Assembly: GCA_037447655.1 (NCBI GenBank)
Contig: JBBHKE010003331.1
Location: 20,530-84,529, forward strand
DNA length: 64,000 nucleotides
Reading direction: 5' to 3'
Origin: Zygnema cylindricum
Lineage: Eukaryota > Streptophyta > Zygnematophyceae > Zygnematales > Zygnemataceae
Part shown: piece by piece, positions 1-9,554 of the stretch
Numbering within the stretch: position 1 is the first letter of the stretch
Layout of the letters: each line of letters opens with the position of its first letter
Program-made: the position numbers and the translations under genes
Notes under the pieces: model-generated
The model's database searches: none
What the model saw: the letters and a program-made list of their open reading frames with translations, nothing else
Told to the model about the DNA's origin: nothing

Positions 1-79
1 CGGCTGCGCTGCTCTGACACCGCAACTATAGCAGCCTAGTTACTAACTACCAAATACCCAACTCTGTAACCCTGTTACA
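1..79 (-). mobile_element. Ty3/gypsy-type LTR, terminal fragment
   Basis: The first 63 bases are nearly identical to the right part of the minus-strand LTR near 9170-9230. The fragment ends in CTGTTACA, so on the minus strand the LTR opens TGTAACAG and pairs with the other LTR edge (TGTAAAAG at 7700) as a short terminal inverted repeat. It is probably the 3' LTR of the minus-strand gypsy element whose 5' LTR lies at 7700-9236. The window edge cuts it. Confidence 0.7.
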
Positions 80-157
80 GTGCCTCCCACTAGGGCTTCA
101 GCGTCACGCTGAACCTTACTGGCTCAGGGAAACTGCAATTGCCGGAGTATGCAGTAC
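80..157 (-). mobile_element. gypsy internal 3' end with PPT-like stretch
   Basis: Read on the minus strand, this short stretch runs into the LTR through a purine-rich AGTGGGAGGCAC, which fits a polypurine tract. The rest has no recognisable coding content. At its right edge it switches abruptly to copia reverse transcriptase sequence, so a deletion or insertion junction lies near 152-157. Assignment to the gypsy element is inferred from position. Confidence 0.4.
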
Positions 158-805
158 AAAATTTTCATGAGGCAACCCGAGGGGTTTGTGGAAGAAGGAG
201 AAGAGAGCAAAGTCTGTTTGCTCATAAAGTCCTTATATGGACTGAAGCAGACTCCCTGACAGTGGAATAAGAAACTAAATGAGTTTCTCACCGATCTCGG
301 TTATATCCGGATCAGCTCTGACCATTCTATCTATATGTTTGAAGATGAGAATAGTGTCATTTTTATTGCAATTTGTGTGGATGATCTGCTTGTGTTGAGT
401 AAATCTTTGGAGAAGATCAATAGGCTAAAGAAAGATCTTAGGGGCAGATTTGATATGAAGGATTTAGGGGAGGCAAAATATATTTTGGGGATCTAAATAA
501 AGAGAGATAGGGGGAAGAAGATTATTAGACTTACTCAGAAAGAAGCAATAGGAAATATGCTTGAGAAATTCCCGATAGAAAATGCTAAAAGTTCTACCAC
601 TCCCATGGACTTGAAAAAAGTAAGTGATGGGAGTGTAGAAGGAGGAGTGATGATCTTAGACGATCAGATGAGTCCAGAAAAGAGAGAGTTTATGAAGTCT
701 ATCCCTTATAGACAGGTCGTAGGAAATTTGATCTATTTTATGAATTGTACCAGGCCGGACATAGCGGCAGCAGTTGGAGTACTGAATAGGAGTCTTAATA
801 GGAGT
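158..805 (+). pseudogene. copia reverse transcriptase/RNase H fragment
   Basis: The translation follows the middle and thumb of a Ty1/copia reverse transcriptase: EEIFMRQPEGF-like start, a KSLYGLKQ motif, the catalytic box as CVDDLLVL (normally YVDDLLVL), then the connection region up to the NCTRPDIAAAVG motif. In-frame stops break it at about 257 (TGA after KQTP) and 494 (TAA after ILGI). It ends at a junction where RNase H would continue but LTR sequence begins (ACTCAGGGGAGTC at about 804). It is the remnant of an upstream copy of the element at 806-6336. Confidence 0.85.
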
Positions 806-954
806 ACTCAGGGGAGTCCACGCTGCACACGGGTGCATTCAGATTGTCAGCTTGATTGCCTGGCCAGCAGTGGCTGTGGGTTAAAGTGGGCTAGTTAACA
901 ACTATCTAGAGGCTTCGCTGTATTGTGTAGTCCAATGGAGGACACAGAATTGCA
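806..954 (+). mobile_element. copia LTR, 3' tail only
   Basis: This matches the last ~150 bases of the LTRs at 5284-6336 and 7736-8760, ending GAATTGCA. The first ~870 bases of this 5' LTR are missing. The tail joins directly to the reverse transcriptase fragment of a preceding copy, so the two copies were probably tandem and shared this LTR before a deletion. Confidence 0.8.
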
Positions 955-1938
955 GGTTATGGGCCCACCCTCTAGGGTGCCCACTTTCAATGGATCTGGG
1001 TTCATCTATTGGGAAGCCATGATGATGGGAGCTTTGTGTGAAAAACGATACTGGGGTATCGTCTGTGGACAAGTAATTGTCCACCTTCAGAAACTCCGCC
1101 AGGATTTGGAGGAGTAAGGTTTTCTGCAGCAGCGAATGCTTCCGCGGAGGAGGCAGATGATGGGGACAGCAGTGTGTCCGAAAAGGGGAAAGGGAAGGAG
1201 ACACCCCTCACCCTTATTGCCATGGCACCAAGAGCGGCGGCCGTGAAGACAGTGGAGAACGATGTCCAAATGTGGGAAGACATAAACATGGCTGCCAAGA
1301 AATTCATTCTAAGGCATCTCACTCAAGCATTGGCCACCTCTCACTTTAATATTTACAAGGCCAGGGAGTTGTGGGAAAGTTTGGTGGAGATCTATAGAGC
1401 TAGTACCATTCAGGAGCTCCAGTTGGCTGAGCAAAAGCTAGTGAGTTACACGTAAAAAGGAAGAAAGATGTTAGATTATTGCAATGATCTTTCTTGTTTG
1501 TATATGGAAGTGGAAAGTGCTGGTTGGACAGGCACAATGAAAATGAAAGTAAACACTCTCATCATGAAGTTACCAGACGAGTATGAGAACTTAGTGTACC
1601 GAGTACAAGAAATGACTCATAGTTCAAGGAAGTGGAATACAGTGGTCAGGATGATACTTGTGCAGGAAAATACCATGGAGATCAGGGGAGGTGGAAAGAG
1701 CGTTCAAGCTCTAGCCGGCGGAGGGGACAGGTGGAGACCGGAACCGAAAAAACCATACAAAGGAGAAATAGTCCAACCTGGAGGATCGAGGCCCCCAAAG
1801 GGCCTATGTCATTTTTGCAAAAAGCCAGGGCACTTTATTGCGGATTGTGCCAAGCTGGCGGAGCTGAGGCTCAAAGAGAACCAAGGAGGGGGTTCTTCCG
1901 GAGGGAAGAAAAAGGCACTTTTGGTCACAAAGGTGACA
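935..1938 (+). pseudogene. copia gag (capsid and zinc knuckle), broken
   Basis: The reading frame starts at an ATG inside the LTR tail (MEDTELQVMGPPSR) and runs through the primer site. A frameshift near 1075 moves it to the frame used from about 1090 on. A UBN2-type capsid core follows (WEDINMAAKKFILRHL to about the MILVQENTMEI region), then a CX2CX4HX4C zinc knuckle CHFCKKPGHFIADC at 1807-1848. In-frame stop TAA at 1453 breaks the capsid, and TGA at 1939 separates it from the protease. Related copies at 9535 and 54657 keep the same N-terminus, so this start is used by the family rather than being chance. Confidence 0.85.
955..969 (+). promoter_or_regulatory. primer-binding site, initiator tRNA-Met half type
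   Basis: GGTTATGGGCCCACC follows the LTR end directly. It is the exact complement of the anticodon stem-loop 5' half of plant initiator tRNA-Met (GGUGGGCCCAUAACC) as I recall that tRNA. Drosophila copia primes from the same cleaved tRNA half. Most plant copia elements instead use the tRNA 3' end (TGGTATCAGAGC). The identical 15-mer recurs at 54677 and a mutated form at 9555. Confidence 0.8.
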
Positions 1939-1941
1939 TGA

Positions 1942-4900
1942 GACACCGAGGACGAGTCCTTTGAGGAGGATGGGGAGATCCTTCTTGACAAGAGTCTGGA
2001 GGAGAAGGAGATCCCTCGGAGACAAAAGTGTGCCCTTGGAGAAATTCGGGAAGCTCCACAGGAAGGATGGGTCATCGACTCAGGTGCATCCATGCATATG
2101 TGTCGTGACAAGGACCTCTTCACTAAGCTAAGGAAAATCCCTACTGTAGAAGATGGGAGAGTTGTTACTACAAATCTAGTGGGATCAGTTGACCTGAAAG
2201 TTTTAGTGGGGGGTAAGATTTCTATTCTCACTTTCTCAGATGTGCTTTATATTCCTCTACTGAGTAAAATTCTTGTTTCTACATCTGTATTAGATGACAA
2301 AGAGTTTGATACTTTCACTAGAAAGGGAGTTTTTACAGCCAAGTATGGGGATGAAGTTTACTTCACTGCAGATAAGGGTAGCCAATGAATGTTTAGGCTT
2401 AACCTGAGTAATGAAAAGAAGAAGGCTTACTATGTTCGTGTCCCAAATTTGATGATTTGGCATAAGCGGTTAGGGCATGTGCATTTTGATAGGTTGAGGG
2501 AGATGAAAAAGCTAGGTGTGGTAGAAGGCATTCAGTTCAGTGATAATGAAATGGTGGATGATTGTAGTGGTTGTGCCCAAGGAAAAACTCACAGACTTCC
2601 TTTTCCTAAAGCCGCCACATATAGGGGTGAAAAAGTACTAGATTTGATCCACACAGATATCAGGGGACCAGCAATGGTACCCTCAGTTGGAGGGAAAAGA
2701 TATATGTTGACAATCACTGATGATTGGTCTAGATACTCTAGAGTTTATATTCTAAAAACAAAGTCAGAAACAACAACTTACTTCAGAGAATACAAAGCCT
2801 GGAGTGAGAAGTTGCATGGAACCCCCATTAAGAGAATAAAGAGTGATAATGGGGGAGAGTATACCTCTAACCAATTTGAAGAATACTTAAGAGATGAGGG
2901 AGTTCAACACCAGAAAACTGTACCACATAATCCAAAACAAAATGGTGTAGTAGAAAGGCTAAACCGAACAATAGGAGATAGTGTATGCAGTATGTTGACT
3001 GACAAGAAAATAGGAAAGAGATTTTGGGCAGAAGCCATGAACTGTGCCAATTACATTAAAATTAGAGTCCTCACATCAGGAGTCAAAGGTATGGCACCTT
3101 ATGAGAGATGGTTTGGAAGAAAACCACATATCTCTCACCTTAAAGTTTTTGGTAGTCAAGTTTACAGTCTAGATACGGATAAGAAAAACTAGAAACTTGA
3201 TGCTAAGGGAAAACCTGGATATGTTGTGGGATATGATGAAGATGTTAAGGGATATAGAGTTTATGACTTAGCAAAGCAAGATATCATTCTCGTAAAATAC
3301 CTAGTTGTCATGGATGAAGGAAACTCAATTGACCCCTTTAAATATACTAAGAAGATAAGAATCAGGTTTGAGTCCGAGAGTGAGGAGAACTCTATTTTTC
3401 CCGAAAAGGACATAAGTGATACCGTGATTGCACATTCAAAGGAGATCCAAGATACAGGAGAGCTAACTGATACCCCAGATATTCCCATGGATTTCGAGGA
3501 GACAGAAGAGGAGGAATCTGAACCATATTCCATGAATAGGGGAGGTAATGAGACACTAAGAAGGAACCCAAGACTTCCCTCTATTCCAGCTTCAGAATTT
3601 GAAGGGGGGAGAGGGAGCAGGAAAAGGCTACAAGAGAAACAGGCGGCTCATAAGGTAACTAAGCTATCACATCCTGATAAGCCTCAGTCATACTTGGAGG
3701 CAGTGAACAGTCCAAAAAAGGACAGATGGATCAGGGCCATAAATGATGAAATGGCTTCTATAATGGAAGCCAATACCTACGAACTAGCGGATTGCCCTCC
3801 AGACAGAAAACCTATTGGGTGTAAATGGGTCTTTAAACTAAAACTAAACCCTAACAATACCATCGAAAGATATAAGGCTCGTTTGGTGGCAAAGGGTTTC
3901 ACCCAAAAGGAGGGGATTGACTATGAGGAGACATTCGCCCCAGTTGTTCGTTTCCCATCAGTCAAGATTCTCCTCAGTCTAGCAGCAGCGGAAGACATGG
4001 AAATTCATCAGATGGACATTAAGACAGCCTTCCTCAATGGTGAGTTAGAGGAAGAAATCTTCATGAGGCAACCAGAGGGATTTGTGGAGAATGGAGAAGA
4101 GAGTAAAGTGTGCAGGCTCATAAAATCCTTATATGGACTTAAGCAGGCTCCACGACAGTGGAATAAGAAACTAGATGAGTTTCTTACTGGTCTAGGATAA
4201 ATCAAGATCAGCTCTGACCATTCTATCTATATGTTTGAGGATGAGAAAGGTGTGGTCTTTATTGCAATTTATGTGGATGATTTGTTGGTGTTAAGTAAGT
4301 CTTTGGAAAAGATCAATAAGTTGAAAAAAGATCTTAGAAGCAGATTTGACATGAAAGATTTAGGGGAGGCAAGTTATTTTTTGGGAATTCAAATGGAAAG
4401 AGATAGGGTTAAAAAGATCATAAGACTCACTCAGAAAGAAGCAATAGGAAATATGCTTGAGAAATTTCAAATGGAGAAAGCTAACAGTTGTACCACTCCC
4501 ATGGACTTGAAAAAAGTAAGTGATGGGAGTGTAGAAGGAAGAGTGATAATCTTAGATGATCAAATGAGTCCAGAGGAGAGAGAGTTTATGAAGTCAATTC
4601 CTTACACACAGGTCGTAGGAAGTTTGATCTACTTTATGAACTGTACAAGGCCAGACATAGTGGCAGCAGTAGGAGTCCCAGTAGGAGTCTCAACGATCCT
4701 AGAAAGAGAGTTTGGGAGGCAACCAAGAGAGTCATGAGATATCTGGTTGGAACCAGAGAATTATGGTTGCATTTGAGAGGGGAGCACACTGATATCACCA
4801 CTTGGAGTGATGCCAGTTATGGGGATGCACCTTTGAGAAGATGCACTTATAGATATGTTTTGTATGTGGGGGGAGGTGCTTGCTGTTGGACCAGTAACTA

Positions 4901-5270
4901 ACAAAAGGTGGTTGCTCAGTCTACTATAGAGGTTGAGTATATGGCGTCTTGTTCTGGTGTAAAAGAACTAATGTGGGTGAAGTCATTATTGCAAGAACTG
5001 GGATATCTGAAGGAGGGAGTGCATGAAATCTTTTGTGATAATCAAGTTGCAATCGCAATTTCAACCAATCTAAAACACCATTTCAAAGCAAAACATATGG
5101 ACATAAGATTAAGCTTTGTAAGAGAAAAAGTTGAAAATAAAATTTTATTTCTTGTGTATAGACCTGATGAAGAAATGGTGGCTGACATGATGACCAAACC
5201 TGTGCCCTCTCCTAAATTAAAATATTTTCGAGAAAAATGCGGGTTGAAAGAAAAATTAAATTTTGACTAG
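1942..5270 (+). pseudogene. copia pol (PR-IN-RT-RH), broken
   Basis: Domain order is that of Ty1/copia. Protease has WVIDSGASMHMC near 2072. GAG-pre-integrase has WHKRLGHVHFDRL. The integrase core keeps all three catalytic residues: Asp in IHTDIRG, Asp in KSDNGGEY, Glu in NGVVERLN. Reverse transcriptase has YKARLVAKGFTQ, MDIKTAFLNGE and YVDDLLVL near 4273. RNase H has WSDASYGDAP and ends at TKPVPSPK. Breaks are TGA 2386, TAG 3190, TAA 4198, a 1-nt frameshift near 4680 and TAA 4899. It is the best-preserved integrase in the window but the polyprotein cannot be translated whole. Confidence 0.9.
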
Positions 5271-5275
5271 AAAAT

Positions 5276-5283
5276 AAGGGGAG
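5276..5283 (+). promoter_or_regulatory. polypurine tract of copia element
   Basis: AAGGGGAG lies directly before the 3' LTR start TGTTGAAATT. The same position carries AAAGGGAG at 58922-58929 and AAAGCGAG at 13780-13787 in the other two elements. Confidence 0.75.
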
Positions 5284-5487
5284 TGTTGAAATTAAAAGAT
5301 TTCTAGAGTATTTTCTAGGTTTAATATGTAGTATAAAAGAAAAGAAAAAGGACGAACAACCTGCCTCCACCTCCTCTCTCTAGCCCCCATACTTGTTGTA
5401 GTCACTGAAGGATAGAGAGGGTGGTTGATCCATGGTAGCCTTAGTTCAACAGGCAATTAGTTTTAGTAGGTTACTAAAAATATACTT

Positions 5488-5570
5488 GACGGACCCGGGA
5501 TTTGATCCCGGTACCTTTGGTTCGTCAAGTTGGCCGATAGCGGTCAGCTTTATCCTATTGGACTAGGACC
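5488..5570 (-). other. tRNA-like block inside LTR, antisense
   Basis: On the minus strand this reads like a degenerate tRNA: a D-arm-like TCCAATAGGATAA, then a T-arm-like hairpin CCGGG-ATCAAAT-CCCGG. The B-box-like core GGATCAAATCC (plus 5498-5508) matches 9 of 11 bases of the Pol III consensus GGTTCGANTCC. A matching 5' acceptor strand and a clear anticodon arm are not evident, so it is unlikely to be a working tRNA gene. Equivalent blocks lie in every other LTR of this family here. Confidence 0.45.
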
Positions 5571-5595
5571 AATGATAAATGCTATAGTATGTGAT

Positions 5596-5596
<1 letters not shown>

Positions 5597-5628
<32 letters not shown>
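5597..5628. repeat. (AT)n microsatellite in LTR
   Basis: An uninterrupted run of alternating A and T lies inside the LTR. The homologous place in the solo LTR (about 8050) has only a short version, so the array expanded in this copy. Confidence 0.95.
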
Positions 5629-5632
<4 letters not shown>

Positions 5633-6381
5633 GAGGAACAAATCCATTTAACTAAAACTGTATACGGCTTGCATAGATACAGTTTTATGAAAGTACGGAG
5701 TACGACACTATTTGGAAACAAATACCACGCTTTTTTTTTCGACAGCGAAACAAATGTCACGCAAGTATTTATAACGGCTAAGATTGCGTCTCGCTGCAAA
5801 TCCAATGGCGCACATCATCGTCGAAATCCCAGAGTGGTCATTTTAGCGTTTTGTGACGTGGCATGACCTGGAGCCACGCGGAAAGATGACATTCGGTCAT
5901 AGGAATTCCGAAGAATGTACGGACGAGTGAAAAGCAGACACGCGTCCGATTAATAGCCCTGTCGTACATAGGCCATACAAAATGTACACTGGCCGTAGTA
6001 CTTTTTGGTACGGTACAGTAATCTGATAAGTCCGTACTTCAGTAGATAGAAGTTATTAGAGGGAATCAGGACTTAGGAAATTTTGGTAGGTAGTCACCTC
6101 TCCCTTTGAGAGTTTCTACAAATTGGCATTTTTATTGCCTCATAACTTATCGGCTGGTTGGCCGTTTTCAATGATTCTTTTTGCTACAGACTCAGGGGAG
6201 TCTAGGCTTCACAAGGTTGCAATCAAATGTCATTTTGCCTTCCTGGACAGCAGTGGTTGTGGCTGGAAGTGGGTTAGTTAAATACTATCTAGAGGCTTCT
6301 TGTATTCTGTGGTCCAATGGAGGACACAGAATTGCATTTACCTCAAACTCTTTTTCACCTCTCTTCTCTCTCATGGCCCCA

Positions 6382-7650
6382 CTTCTCAATCGATCCTCAG
6401 ATTCCATTTTTGTAACCACGGTTTCCCCAGAATTACCTCATCGTCCCCAAGAGGTAATACATGAAGAGTGTCGTACCATCGGAATTTCCCTATTCGGACG
6501 CGTAACCTCCGAGTACGATGGGTAATGGATAAAGAACTTCCGTCAGCCAATTGTACCGACTGATTATCCTTAAGCACCACGAGAGGAGGTTTCAACCTTT
6601 TCACCGTCGCCTCGTTGATGAAATTTCCCCATGCTCCGGAGTCCACCATGAAGCTAGTTGCGCTCACTCCGATTTGACCCTGAAATATCAAAGGGTCTCC
6701 TCCTTCACCGGCTAGCCTAATGACGTTAAGTTTCCCCTTTCCTTGATTTTTCCGTTTTGGACATTCTCGGGCCATATGGTCTGTGGAACCGCACTGGAAG
6801 CATAAGCCATTTTGCCTCCTCCGTTGGAGCTCCTCGGGGGACAAGTTGTAGGCCTTGGTCTTGATAGTTTTCTTCTATTTTCGCAACACGTTGACCACCT
6901 TCTTATCCTCATCAATTGCTCAGAGCTCCATAAGAGTTGTACCATCGTCTCGTCGACCCCCTGCGCCGCTACTCGTCCCCTAATGATAAGGTCTACAGAA
7001 GGTGAAGTAGACTGAATTGGTCTACACAACAAACTGAATGATTGCCGAGAGACTAGGAGTTGTGTTTTCCCGAGAAAGCCATTATTCCACATCCCTACAA
7101 ATGGATTATTTAAGCCCCTTCACGTAGCGATCCAAAGCTTCATCCTCCGTCATCGTAGGTATTTGAACCTTGCACTCCAAAAACCACTGCGTAAACTCCA
7201 ACACTAAAGTTCGTTGCTTCAACAATGCAATCTTATCTCTTGCAGCCTTAACCCTATTGACAGGCTGCCAAGCGTCACAGAGGAATTGAATGAAGAGAGC
7301 CCAAACAGTCGGTATCTCATCATTCTCCACCAATGTCCTCCACCATGCTCCCGCTGCCCCTTTTAGAAGACCACCCGCGTAGTGAATCTTCTCCAGTCCG
7401 ATAGGCTAGGAAAATTGTCGAGATAATTCACAACAGAGAATAGCCACATGTCCAGGTTCTTGTGCCTTGCAGGGTCGAACTCGTCGAGAAGTCTTAATTT
7501 CGGTCTCCTGTAGTCCCGCTCCATGCCTCTATGAGGTCGCTCATCAAGACGAGATTCCAAAGCTGCGATGGTGTTGCTCAGCTGCACGTTCTGTAATCTA
7601 ACGCTTTCTAACTCCTTGAGAACTTGCGCTAACATTTATGTAGTGGATAC
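6382..7650 (-). pseudogene. Ty3/gypsy gag-protease, broken
   Basis: The gag N-terminus (MLAQVLKELESVRLQNVQLS, 7363-7635) has a heptad-like coiled segment followed by KLRLLDEFDPARHKNLDMWL. The capsid core follows in other frames (7106-7333, FIQFLCDAWQP). Then come a CX2CX4HX4C zinc knuckle CFQCGSTDHMARECP and an aspartic protease with the FMVDSGAWGNFI active site and a DDEVILGKPWLQKWN flap region (6386-6844). At least three frameshifts separate the segments. RT, RNase H and integrase are missing: the element is cut at about 6337 by the copia LTR. Confidence 0.85.
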
Positions 7651-7685
7651 GCCGTGTTCGCCCATGCTGTTGAGTCACGGGGAAT

Positions 7686-7698
7686 GGCTCCGATACCA
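7686..7698 (-). promoter_or_regulatory. gypsy primer-binding site (tRNA-iMet 3' end)
   Basis: On the minus strand TGGTATCGGAGCC follows the LTR end after one base. It differs by one base from the usual plant complement of the initiator tRNA-Met 3' end (TGGTATCAGAGCC). It fixes the direction of the element as minus and the LTR edge at 7700. Confidence 0.8.
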
Positions 7699-7735
7699 GT
7701 GTAAAAGGGACAAAAATATATAAGCACCACAATAC

Positions 7736-8760
7736 AGTTGAAATTAATAGATTTCTAGAGTAATTTCTAGGTTTAAAATGTTAGTATAAAAGAAAAAGAA
7801 AAAGGACAGACAGCTTGCCTACACCTCCTCTCTCTAGCCCCCATACTTGTTGTAGTCACAGAAGAATAGAGGGTGTGGTTGATCCATGGCTGCCTTAGTT
7901 CAACAGGCAGATATTCTTAAGGCTACTAAAAATATACCTGACGGACCCGAGATTTGATCCCGGTACCTGCGGTTCGTCAAGCTGGCCGATAGTGGTCAAC
8001 TTTATCCTACTAGACTAAGACCAATGCCAAATGCTATAGTATGTGATAGAGATATATATATATTTAGGAAGGAGCAAATCCATTTAACTAAAACTGTGTA
8101 CGGCGTACATGGATAATGTTTTATGAATGTACCAATTCAAAACAGATACCACGCATTTTGTTTCGACAACGAAACAAATATCGCGCAAGTATTTATTACA
8201 GCCAAGATTGCATCTCGCTGCAAATCCAACGGGGCACATCATCGCCGAAATCCCAGTGTAGTCACTTTTGCGTTTAGTGACGTGGCATGACCTAGAGCCA
8301 CGTGGAGAGATGACATTCAGTCATAGGAATTCCAATGAATGTAGAGACGAGTGAAAAGGAGACACGCGTCGGCTTAATAGTCTTGTCGTACATAGGTCGT
8401 ACAAAAGGTACACCGGCAGTAGTACTTTTTGGTACGGTACAGTAATCTGATTGGTCCTACTTCACTACATAGAAGTTATTAGAGTAAATCAGGACTTAGA
8501 AAATTTTGGTAGGTAGTCACCTCTCCCTTTGAGAGTTTGTACAAATTGGCATTTTTACTGCCTCATAACTTATCGCCTGGTTGGGCGTTTTCATATATTC
8601 TTTTTCCTACGGACTCACGGGAGTCTAAGCTGCACAAGATTGCATTCAGATTGTCAGCTTGATTGCCTGGCCAGCAGTGGCTGTGGGTTAAAGTGGGCTA
8701 GTTAACAACTATCTAGAGGCTTCCTGTATTGTGTAGTCCAATGGAGGACACAGAATTGCA
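7736..8760 (+). mobile_element. solo copia LTR with target duplication
   Basis: This is a complete LTR of subfamily 1 (1025 bases) flanked by the direct repeat AATAC at 7731-7735 and 8761-8765. Its first base is A where other copies have T, giving AGTTGAAATT. It has the same landmarks as 5284-6336: TATAAAAG near the start, the tRNA-like block, TGACGTGGC at 8278-8286 plus CCACGTGG at 8298-8305, and ATGGAGGACACAGAATTGCA at the end. No internal region is left, as expected after LTR-LTR recombination. Confidence 0.9.
7939..8021 (-). other. tRNA-like block inside solo LTR, antisense
   Basis: This is homologous to 5488-5570 with the T-arm-like hairpin retained. The B-box-like core is mutated at its last base (GGATCAAATCT on the minus strand). 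Confidence 0.4.
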
Positions 8761-9233
8761 AATACACCACAATAGACAGCGGAAAGCTCTAAGGATCTTC
8801 CCGTAGCAAGAGCAGGAGCACACAGCAATGACAAACAAGGTTGCGCTTTATTACCCAAGAGAGGATTACAAAATTCAGCGCTCGCTACGATGGTCTACTC
8901 AAAGAGTGTCCTGCTGACTAGGCCTACTTCACTCTGTAAACTACTAGCTGGTAGTCAACCTATTACTGTACAACTATACACGCAGACCTTCACGGTCAAC
9001 CGAGACAAATCTCACAATATCCTTCTAAAACAATACTGTTCTATCTACATTCCGCGGCGTTGCTATACTGCTAAGCTGCATTGCTATGCTGCACTGCTAT
9101 GGTGCTATGCTACTAAGTTGTTACGCCACTAAGTTGCTACGCTGCTATGTTACGCAGGTTTGGAATCGCAGCTGCGCTGCTCTGACACCGCAACTATAGC
9201 AGCCTAGTTACTAGCTACCAAATACCCAACCTG

Positions 9234-9554
9234 TTAAATAAGTACTTCATTAGTAGAAGGTTTAGAGAGGGGTTTAACAACTTAGGAAAACATGAGGCGG
9301 CTGCTCTCTCCCATCAACCTTGTATGCAAAAGGCTAACTTTGGCCTCATTTATTTAATTGCTCACTTGAGCAAATTTTGAGATTTCTCCTGCTTTTGACC
9401 CCGGGGAGTTGGGCCCTCACAGGGTGAGGAAAATCAGATCTGTTAGGGTTCAGACCGACTATTATTCTTTTGTAAAGTGGGAAATTAAATTTTATCCTAG
9501 AGGGCTTCTAGTAGACTACTTATTCTGTGTGCCAATGGCGGCCACAGAATTACA
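9234..9554 (+). mobile_element. copia 5' LTR remnant (subfamily 2)
   Basis: This matches the right third of the LTR at 13788-14807: AAATACTT-like start, a GAGAGGGGTTT block, GGCGGC, and TTTCTCCTGCTTTTGAC. It ends GAATTACA next to a primer-site-like sequence. The left two thirds are missing at the junction with the gypsy LTR. Confidence 0.75.

Larger units (their letters stand above)
5284..6336 (+). mobile_element. copia 3' LTR (subfamily 1)
   Basis: This LTR of about 1.05 kb opens TGTTGAAATT and closes GAATTGCA. The closing edge is fixed by three facts: the solo LTR at 7736-8760 ends at the same bases next to a target duplication, the element at 53611 ends at the homologous point with a duplication, and the primer site begins there. 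It carries a TATAAAAG box about 48 nt from its start, an antisense tRNA-like block, an (AT)n run, a TGACGTGGC ACGT-core box at 5854-5862, and the gag start codon at its very end. Confidence 0.85.
7700..9236 (-). mobile_element. gypsy 5' LTR, split by a solo copia LTR
   Basis: The LTR consists of 7700-7735 plus 8766-9236, about 507 bases once the insertion is removed. Its right part contains a degenerate GCTATGCTGC-type simple repeat (about 9058-9160) and ends CTGTTA, where sequence like the copia subfamily 2 LTR takes over; the last two bases (CA, seen at 78-79) are lost. No gene is seen in it. Confidence 0.75.

Noticed and set aside
5488-5570. Calling the LTR blocks functional tRNA genes
   Set aside because: There is no matching acceptor 5' strand and no convincing anticodon arm, so they are listed only as tRNA-like.
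5563-5805. Minus-strand frame with an IYIYIYIYI stretch
   Set aside because: Produced by the (AT)n microsatellite inside the LTR; no homology-like features.
6181-6200. LTR end at CTACA before GACTCAGG (short inverted repeat TGTAG...CTACA)
   Set aside because: It looked plausible at first, but the solo LTR and the subfamily 3 element both extend to GAATTGCA/GAGTTTCA, where the 5-bp target duplications and the PBS lie.
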